From Lachnospiraceae bacterium (GTDB taxonomy: Bacteria > Bacillota > Clostridia > Lachnospirales > Lachnospiraceae): 38,723 nucleotides of DNA. This document shows, one piece after another, positions 33,190 to 38,723 of the stretch. A program made the translations under genes and the position numbers. The stretch covers positions 1 through 38,723 of the forward strand of contig JAFZWG010000052.1 of assembly GCA_017617395.1 (NCBI GenBank). The letters run 5' to 3'. How positions within the stretch are numbered: the first letter of the stretch is position 1; each line of letters opens with the position of its first letter. The notes beneath the pieces are model-generated. The model was not told where the DNA came from and ran no database searches. It was given only the letters and a program-made list of their open reading frames with translations.

Positions 33190-35295
33190 ATGAAGACAAC
33201 GACAACGGTCCCGGATTACTTCGGATGTGATGTGTTTGACGACAGAGTCATGAAGGCGACTCTCTCCGCCAAGGTTTATGCATCCCTCCGTCGCACCATC
33301 GATGAGGGTGCGGAACTCGACGCAAGTGTTGCCAATGCCGTAGCAGAAGCGATGAAGGAATGGGCAGTCGGCAAGGGAGCAACGCATTTTACGCATTGGT
33401 TCCAGCCGCTCACCGGTATCACCGCCGAGAAGCATGACAGCTTCATCTCCCCGTCTCCGGACGGCGGCGTGATCATGGAGTTCTCCGGCAAGGAGCTCAT
33501 CAAGGGCGAGCCGGATGCATCCTCCTTCCCCAGCGGCGGCCTTCGCGCCACCTTCGAGGCGAGAGGATACACCGCATGGGATCCGACTTCCTACGCATTC
33601 TTAAAGGGCAACACCCTTTGCATTCCCACCGCGTTCTGCTCTTACGGCGGACACGCCCTGGACAAGAAGACCCCGCTGCTGCGCTCCATGGAGGCTCTCA
33701 GCAAGCAGGCACTTCGTATCCTTCGCCTCTTCGGCAACACCACGGCGAAGCGCGTCATCTCCTCCGTCGGACCGGAGCAGGAATACTTCCTCATTTCCAA
33801 GGAAATGTATGACAAGCGCCCTGACCTTCGGTTCACGGGCCGCACGCTCTTCGGTTCCAAGCCTCCGAAAGGACAGGAACTTGACGATCACTACTTCGGC
33901 GTTATCAAGCCCGGCGTACAGGCCTACATGAAGGACCTGAACGAGGAACTCTGGAAGCTCGGCATCCTTGCGAAGACCGAGCACAACGAAGTGGCTCCCG
34001 CACAGCACGAGCTTGCGCCGATCTACTCCACCACCAACATCGCAACGGACCACAACCAGTTGACGATGGAGATCATGCAGAAGGTTGCTGCCAAGCACGG
34101 TCTTGTCTGCCTGCTTCATGAGAAGCCTTTCGCAGGCGTGAACGGCTCCGGCAAGCACAACAACTGGTCCATCGCAACGGACAACGGCCAGAACCTTCTC
34201 TCCCCCGGAGATACGCCTTATGAAAATGCACAGTTCCTGTTGTTCCTGTGCGCGGTCATCAAGGCCGTGGACGACTATCAGGATCTGCTCCGTCTCTCCG
34301 TAGCTACCGCCGGCAACGACCATCGTCTCGGCGCAAACGAGGCTCCGCCTGCAGTTATCTCGATGTTCTTAGGTGACGAGCTGAACGCCGTTTTGGAGGC
34401 GATTGACACCGATACGCCTTACGCCGGAACCGAGAAGACCGTTATGAAGCTCGGTGTTGATGTTCTTCCGAAGTTCAACCGCGATACGACCGACCGCAAC
34501 CGTACGTCGCCGTTCGCATTTACCGGCAACAAGTTCGAGTTCCGTATGCTCGGCTCCTCGAACAGCATCGCCTGCGCAAACATCATGCTCAACAGTGCCG
34601 TTGCGGAATCGCTCAAGATTTACGCCGACCGCCTGGAGGGCGCCGAGAACTTTGAGGACGCGCTGCACGCCATGATCAAGAAGACCATCAAGGATCACAA
34701 GCGCATCATCTTCAACGGCAACGGTTACGACGATGCCTGGATCAAGGAAGCAACGGAGGTTCGCGGTCTTTCCAACTACCGCACGACGGCCGACTGCATG
34801 CCTCACCTTCTTGATAAGAAGAACGCCGATATGCTCATCTCCCACGGTGTGTTCACCATGGACGAGCTTCGCTCCCGTGTTGACATCATGCTGGAGAACT
34901 ACTGCAAGAGCGTTGCCATCGAGGCCAACACCATGGTTGACATGGCCAAGACCCAGATTGCACCGGCAGTCGACAAATACGCATCGGATCTCGCAAGAGA
35001 CGTTGCTGCGAAGAAGGCTGTGGACGGATCCATTCCTTGCCGCCGCGACAGCAAGCTGATCGCAAGACTCTCCGCTCTCACCGACATCATCGACGAGCGC
35101 ACGGAAGTTCTGGAGAGCACCATGGTTTCGCTCCGCGAGATCGAGGGAATCATTCCCGAGTCCGAGTTTATCCGCGACAAGGTTCTGCCTGCGATGACCG
35201 AGCTTCGCATCGCCTGCGATGAGGCCGAGACCCTCACGGCGAGAAGCTACTGGCCGTATCCGACCTACGGCGACATCCTCTTCAGCGTACGCTGA
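33190..35295 (+). CDS. glnN: Glutamine synthetase, type III
   Basis: The 701-residue enzyme has the length and motifs of the GlnN family: [18 protein letters not shown] (metal and glutamate site), [17 protein letters not shown], and [15 protein letters not shown] at the ATP site, followed by [16 protein letters not shown] and a helical C-terminal extension. It makes glutamine from glutamate and ammonium as a homo-oligomer. The start follows AAGGAGAAAATT. It is the second glutamine synthetase in this window, transcribed away from the glt-glnA operon, with two tandem attenuator modules in its leader. Confidence 0.96.
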   Translation: MKTTTTVPDYFGCDVFDDRVMKATLSAKVYASLRRTIDEGAELDASVANAVAEAMKEWAVGKGATHFTHWFQPLTGITAEKHDSFISPSPDGGVIMEFSGKELIKGEPDASSFPSGGLRATFEARGYTAWDPTSYAFLKGNTLCIPTAFCSYGGHALDKKTPLLRSMEALSKQALRILRLFGNTTAKRVISSVGPEQEYFLISKEMYDKRPDLRFTGRTLFGSKPPKGQELDDHYFGVIKPGVQAYMKDLNEELWKLGILAKTEHNEVAPAQHELAPIYSTTNIATDHNQLTMEIMQKVAAKHGLVCLLHEKPFAGVNGSGKHNNWSIATDNGQNLLSPGDTPYENAQFLLFLCAVIKAVDDYQDLLRLSVATAGNDHRLGANEAPPAVISMFLGDELNAVLEAIDTDTPYAGTEKTVMKLGVDVLPKFNRDTTDRNRTSPFAFTGNKFEFRMLGSSNSIACANIMLNSAVAESLKIYADRLEGAENFEDALHAMIKKTIKDHKRIIFNGNGYDDAWIKEATEVRGLSNYRTTADCMPHLLDKKNADMLISHGVFTMDELRSRVDIMLENYCKSVAIEANTMVDMAKTQIAPAVDKYASDLARDVAAKKAVDGSIPCRRDSKLIARLSALTDIIDERTEVLESTMVSLREIEGIIPESEFIRDKVLPAMTELRIACDEAETLTARSYWPYPTYGDILFSVR

Positions 35296-35311
35296 TCATA
35301 GCAAAACAAAA

Positions 35312-35359
35312 CCGGACGGCTCCACGCAGCTCCGCTGGAGAGTTGCGGGAGCCGCCCGG
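35312..35359 (+). other. Structured hairpin between glnN and the ammonium transporter gene
   Basis: CCGGACGGCUCC (35312-35323) and GGAGCCGCCCGG (35348-35359) form an 11-of-12 stem that encloses a smaller hairpin (CUCC, GCU, GGAG). No T-run follows on the plus strand. A second GGAGCCG (near 35424) could pair with the same 5' arm, which suggests alternative folds. The gap 35296-35470 holds no clear promoter, so the transporter gene may be read from the glnN promoter. Confidence 0.5.
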
Positions 35360-35470
35360 CGGAAATAAGTGTAGTAAAACAAAGGAAAAGGGGTTCCATG
35401 CCTCTGCAGCGACGCCGGCCGATGGAGCCGGACGGACCTACAGGGAGTATTTACAAAGGAGGTGCTTGCT

Positions 35471-37225
35471 ATGTCAATCACCGATATTACCTCAATTGTC
35501 ACAAAAGAAGCTTTTGGTATCTGGTTCCTGATCGGAGCCGCACTCGTGTTCTTCATGCAGGCCGGGTTCGCCATGGTTGAGACCGGTTTCACCCGTGCGA
35601 AAAATGCCGGCAACATCATCATGAAGAACCTCATGGATTTCTGTATCGGTACGGTTGTTTTCGTACTGCTCGGCTTCTCTCTCATGATGGCCGAGGATTA
35701 TGTATGCGGATTTATCGGCGTTCCGAATCTTAAGATCTTCACCGATTTCGGTGGGTTCCTCGAGGACGGAATGGCTCCTTCCTTCGTATTCAACCTTGTG
35801 TTCTGCGCAACGGCAGCCACCATCGTATCCGGCTCCATGGCAGAGCGCACGAAGTTCATCTCCTATTGTATTTACTCCGGCGTCATTTCGCTGTTTGTTT
35901 ACCCCATTGAAGCTGGTTGGGTTTGGAACTCGCAGGGCTGGCTTGTGAAGCTTGGTTTCCATGATTTCGCAGGTTCCGCAGCGATCCACTCCGTCGGCGG
36001 TCTCACCGCATTGATCGGTGCTATCCTGGTTGGTCCCCGCCTTGGCAAATACGTAAAAGACAAGAGCGGTAAAGTTACGAAAGTTAACGCTATTCCCGGT
36101 CACGCCATCACCTTAGGTGCTCTTGGATGCTTCATCCTGTGGTTTGGCTGGTACGGTTTCAACGGCGCTGCTGCCTGGGACGGAAACTCCCTTGCTTCCA
36201 TCTTCGTCACCACGACGATCGCTCCGGCGGTTGCCACCTGCACCACTTTGTTGTACACCTGGATTAAGAACGGCAAGCCCGATGTTTCGATGTGCCTTAA
36301 CGCCTCCCTGGCAGGTCTTGTAGGTATCACCGCAGGGTGCGACGCTTTGGACGCTTTAGGTGCAAGCATCGTCGGTATCGTATCCGGTATCCTGGTTGTA
36401 GTTGTTGTTGAAGTTCTCGATCTGAAGTGCCATGTGGACGATCCCGTCGGTGCCGTCGGTGTGCATTTTGCGAACGGCATCTGGGGAACCATCGCCGTAG
36501 GTTTGCTGGCAAACCCGAAGGCTCCCGCCGGGTTGGAAGGTCTGTTCTACACCGGTAGTCCCAAGCTTTTAGGCATTCAGGCACTTGGTATCGCTGCCAT
36601 CCTTGCATGGACTGCAGTATGCATGACCATCACGTTTATGATTATCAAGAAGACCATCGGTCTCCGTGTTTCGCCCGAGGAAGAGATTCGCGGTCTGGAC
36701 AGCACCGAGCACGGTCTTCCGAGTTCCTACGCAGACTTCGCTCCCGCAGTTGCCGGTCTTCCTTACAGCTTCCCTGAGGCTGCCGATGCGGTTGCCGTCT
36801 CCGGTGACACACCGGTTGCCGAGGCTGTTCCTGTGAAGAAGGTTGCCTCGGTTGTGGATGACGGTTCGCCGAAGTTCACAAAGGTTGAAATTGTCTGCCG
36901 TGAGTCCCGCTTCGAGCAGTTGAAGGAGGCAATGATGGGTATCGGTATCACCGGTATGACCGTCTCCCACGTGCTCGGCTGCGGTATCCAGAAGGGCAAG
37001 CCGGAGTTCTATCGTGGTGTTCCGGTTGAGGCCACTCTGCTTCCTAAGATTCAGGTTGACATCGTCGTCGTAGCGGTTCCTGTACGCAAGGTTATCGAGA
37101 CCGCCAAGAAGGTGCTTTACACCGGTCATATCGGCGACGGCAAGATCTTCGTATACGATGTGGAGAATGTCATTAAAGTCCGCACCGGCGAAGAAGGTTA
37201 CGACGCTTTACAAGACGTAGAATAA
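35471..37225 (+). CDS. Ammonium transporter fused to a C-terminal P-II domain
   Basis: The protein has 584 residues from the ATG at 35471, which follows AAGGAGGTGCTTGCT; the GTG three codons earlier lies inside that site. Residues 1-410 are an AmtB channel with about 11 helices (FFMQAGFAMVETGFTRAKNAGNIIMKN, then HSVGG and GVHFANGIWGT). After an Ala/Pro/Val linker (about 420-468) comes a complete P-II signalling domain (469-584): GITGMTVSHVLGCGIQKG, the T-loop and the BC-loop region TGHIGDGKIFV. Free P-II proteins plug AmtB according to 2-oxoglutarate and ATP/ADP; here gate and sensor are one chain. The T-loop tyrosine that other bacteria uridylylate (Y51) is replaced (RGVPVEATLLPK). Confidence 0.93.
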   Translation: MSITDITSIVTKEAFGIWFLIGAALVFFMQAGFAMVETGFTRAKNAGNIIMKNLMDFCIGTVVFVLLGFSLMMAEDYVCGFIGVPNLKIFTDFGGFLEDGMAPSFVFNLVFCATAATIVSGSMAERTKFISYCIYSGVISLFVYPIEAGWVWNSQGWLVKLGFHDFAGSAAIHSVGGLTALIGAILVGPRLGKYVKDKSGKVTKVNAIPGHAITLGALGCFILWFGWYGFNGAAAWDGNSLASIFVTTTIAPAVATCTTLLYTWIKNGKPDVSMCLNASLAGLVGITAGCDALDALGASIVGIVSGILVVVVVEVLDLKCHVDDPVGAVGVHFANGIWGTIAVGLLANPKAPAGLEGLFYTGSPKLLGIQALGIAAILAWTAVCMTITFMIIKKTIGLRVSPEEEIRGLDSTEHGLPSSYADFAPAVAGLPYSFPEAADAVAVSGDTPVAEAVPVKKVASVVDDGSPKFTKVEIVCRESRFEQLKEAMMGIGITGMTVSHVLGCGIQKGKPEFYRGVPVEATLLPKIQVDIVVVAVPVRKVIETAKKVLYTGHIGDGKIFVYDVENVIKVRTGEEGYDALQDVE

Positions 37226-37242
37226 TATACCCGGAAAGATGC

Positions 37243-37287
37243 AAACCGCCGAAAAACCCCGCGATTGTGCGGGGTTTCGGGCGGTTT
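37243..37287 (+). terminator. Long hairpin between the transporter and asparagine synthetase genes
   Basis: Outer arms AAACCGCC (37243-37250) and GGCGGTTT (37280-37287) and inner arms AACCCCGC (37255-37262) and GCGGGGTT (37269-37276) stack into one long stem with the loop GATTGT. Only a short T-run follows, so it is probably a partial terminator or attenuator ahead of the next gene. Confidence 0.6.
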
Positions 37288-37304
37288 GTAAGAGGTGAAA
37301 TACC

Positions 37305-38723
37305 ATGTGTTCCATTATCGGATACTGCGGGCCGGTGAGCGACCCGAGAGCATTTACGGAAGGATTTGCGCAGACCGTGTCCCGCGGCCCGGACGATACG
37401 CGCATCCTTGATACCGGCCACGGCCTTCTCGGCTTCCACCGCCTTGCCATCATGGATCTGTCGGGCAGCGGCATGCAGCCCTTCACCCTCGGCGGAGACG
37501 CTGTTGTATGTAACGGCGAGCTGTACGGTTTCGCCGCACAACGGGAGGCCCTTTCGAAGAAAGGCTACCGCTTCACCACCGACAGCGATTGCGAGATTCT
37601 TCTTCCGATGTACCGCGTCTACGGCACCGAGATGTTCTCGAAGCTGGATGCGGAGTTTGCCTGCGTGATTTACGACGGGCGGACCAATGAATTTATCGCA
37701 GCCCGCGATCCCATCGGCATCCGTCCTCTCTACTACGGAACAGACAAAAACGGAACCGTGGTTTTTGCCAGCGAACCGAAGAACCTCACAGGCCTCTGTG
37801 AGCACATTCTCCCCTTCCCTCCCGGCTGCTACTGGAAGGGCGGCAAATTCTACCGCTACTGCGACATTGCAGCGGTATCGGAAGTCTCCGGCGACGATCT
37901 GGAGACCGTCTGCGGCAAGATCCGCGAGAAGCTGATTGCAGGCGTTGAAAAACGTCTGGTTGCAGACGCAAAAGTCGGTTTCCTGCTCTCCGGCGGTCTG
38001 GACTCCTCCCTCGTGTGCGCCATCGCCGCGAGAAAGAGCGACAAGCCCATCCGCACCTTTGCCATCGGCATGAGCAAGGACGCCATCGACTTAAAGTATG
38101 CAAAGCAGGTTGCCGATTTTATCGGCGCCGACCACACGGAAGTATTCATGACACCGGAGGAAGTTATCTCTTCCCTTCCGGAGGTCATTAAGCTCCTCGG
38201 AACCTTCGACATCACGACCATCCGGGCGAGCATGGGCATGTATCTGGTATGTAAGGCAATTCACGAGCAGACGGACATCCGTGTGCTCCTCACCGGAGAG
38301 ATTTCCGACGAGCTCTTCGGCTACAAATACACCGACTTCGCGCCCAGCGCGGAGGCTTTCCAGAAGGAGTCGCAGAAGCGCGTCCGCGAGCTGCACATGT
38401 ACGATGTGCTCCGCGCCGACCGCTGCATCAGCGTAAACTCCTTAGAGGCGCGGGTTCCCTTCGGCGATCTCGATTTCGTTCACTACGTGATGAGCATCGA
38501 TCCCGAGATGAAGCGGAACCATTACAACATGGGCAAATACCTCCTTCGCCACGCCTTCGAAGGTCTCTCGTACCTTCCGGATTCCATTTTGTGGCGTGAG
38601 AAGGCTGCATTTTCCGATGCGGTGGGTCACTCGATGGTGGACTACTTAAAGGAGTACGCCGAATCGCAGTACACCGATGAGGAGTTCGAGGAGAAGCGCA
38701 AAAGATACACCCACGCGCAGCCC
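37305..38723 (+). CDS. asnB: Asparagine synthetase (glutamine-hydrolysing), 3' end beyond the window
   Basis: This open frame of 473 codons runs off the right edge. It starts MCSIIGYCG, so the class II glutaminase nucleophile C2 is exposed after Met removal. HRLAIMDLSG, VCNGELYG and TDSDCEILL complete the glutaminase domain (1-190). The synthetase domain has the PP-loop LLSGGLDSSLV (about 226-236) for ATP and LLTGEISDELFGY and SLEARVPF in the aspartate site. The full-length family is about 500-640 residues, so only the tail is missing. The ribosome binding site is AGAGGTG. It continues the nitrogen theme by moving the glutamine amide to aspartate. Confidence 0.95.
   Translation, partial: MCSIIGYCGPVSDPRAFTEGFAQTVSRGPDDTRILDTGHGLLGFHRLAIMDLSGSGMQPFTLGGDAVVCNGELYGFAAQREALSKKGYRFTTDSDCEILLPMYRVYGTEMFSKLDAEFACVIYDGRTNEFIAARDPIGIRPLYYGTDKNGTVVFASEPKNLTGLCEHILPFPPGCYWKGGKFYRYCDIAAVSEVSGDDLETVCGKIREKLIAGVEKRLVADAKVGFLLSGGLDSSLVCAIAARKSDKPIRTFAIGMSKDAIDLKYAKQVADFIGADHTEVFMTPEEVISSLPEVIKLLGTFDITTIRASMGMYLVCKAIHEQTDIRVLLTGEISDELFGYKYTDFAPSAEAFQKESQKRVRELHMYDVLRADRCISVNSLEARVPFGDLDFVHYVMSIDPEMKRNHYNMGKYLLRHAFEGLSYLPDSILWREKAAFSDAVGHSMVDYLKEYAESQYTDEEFEEKRKRYTHAQP

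Noticed and set aside
35384..35397. GGAA-AAGGGG-UUCC hairpin in the transporter leader as a fourth ANTAR site
   Set aside because: The loop fits A1/G4, but the stem is only 4 bp and no overlapping terminator follows.

Overview
The window looks like chromosomal DNA from a fairly GC-rich Gram-positive anaerobe of the Clostridia, most likely a Lachnospiraceae-type gut bacterium. The grounds are the FabK/FabF/FabZ/acc gene order, the archaeal-type split glutamate synthase beside glutamine synthetases of types I and III, an ANTAR regulator, a giant Listeria-Bacteroides-repeat surface protein with an SPKTAD-type sorting tail, and strong GGAGG ribosome binding sites. There is no rRNA, tRNA, CRISPR array or intact transposon, so the taxonomy is inference.

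Layout. (1) 1-3271, minus strand: two extracytoplasmic-function sigma modules. One is an ECF sigma factor followed by a bitopic surface protein. The other is an ECF sigma factor fused in one chain to a transmembrane helix and an outside domain. (2) 3378-6469, minus: a metallophosphatase with a palindrome in its promoter region, a secreted protein of unknown function and a YczE-type membrane protein. (3) 6592-14716, minus: a 1,882-residue repeat-rich surface protein, a 409-bp control region with a 20-bp-phased direct repeat, and an AgrC/AgrA-like kinase and LytTR response regulator pair. (4) 14830-24755, minus: an eleven-gene fatty acid synthesis operon, acpP-fabK-fabD-fabG-fabF-accB-fabZ-accC-accD-accA-acyl-CoA synthetase, without fabH. 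It reads from a promoter with a 19-bp spacer carrying a palindrome, divergent from a MerR-family regulator gene (24912-25760, plus). (5) 25800-32721, minus: a nitrogen assimilation operon with three central glutamate synthase parts (glutaminase, FMN domain, GXGXG domain), a polyferredoxin, an FAD oxidoreductase, glnA and an ANTAR regulator. (6) 33190-38723, plus: type III glutamine synthetase, an ammonium transporter fused to a P-II domain, and an asparagine synthetase cut by the window end.

The most interesting signal is in the 468-bp divergent region between blocks 5 and 6. Three RNA hairpins there, one in the glt leader and two in tandem in the glnN leader, have six-base loops of the form AANGGC (A at 1, G at 4, the ANTAR recognition rule). 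Each overlaps the 5' arm of a following intrinsic-terminator-like hairpin. In all three the hexaloop hairpin and the terminator cannot form together, and the ANTAR protein is encoded at the end of the same operon. The picture is one ANTAR antitermination circuit that gates both arms of ammonium assimilation.

Two other control circuits can be read from the DNA: the MerR-type operator over the FAS-II operon, and a LytTR-like direct repeat upstream of a promoter with a poor -35 box in front of the giant surface protein.
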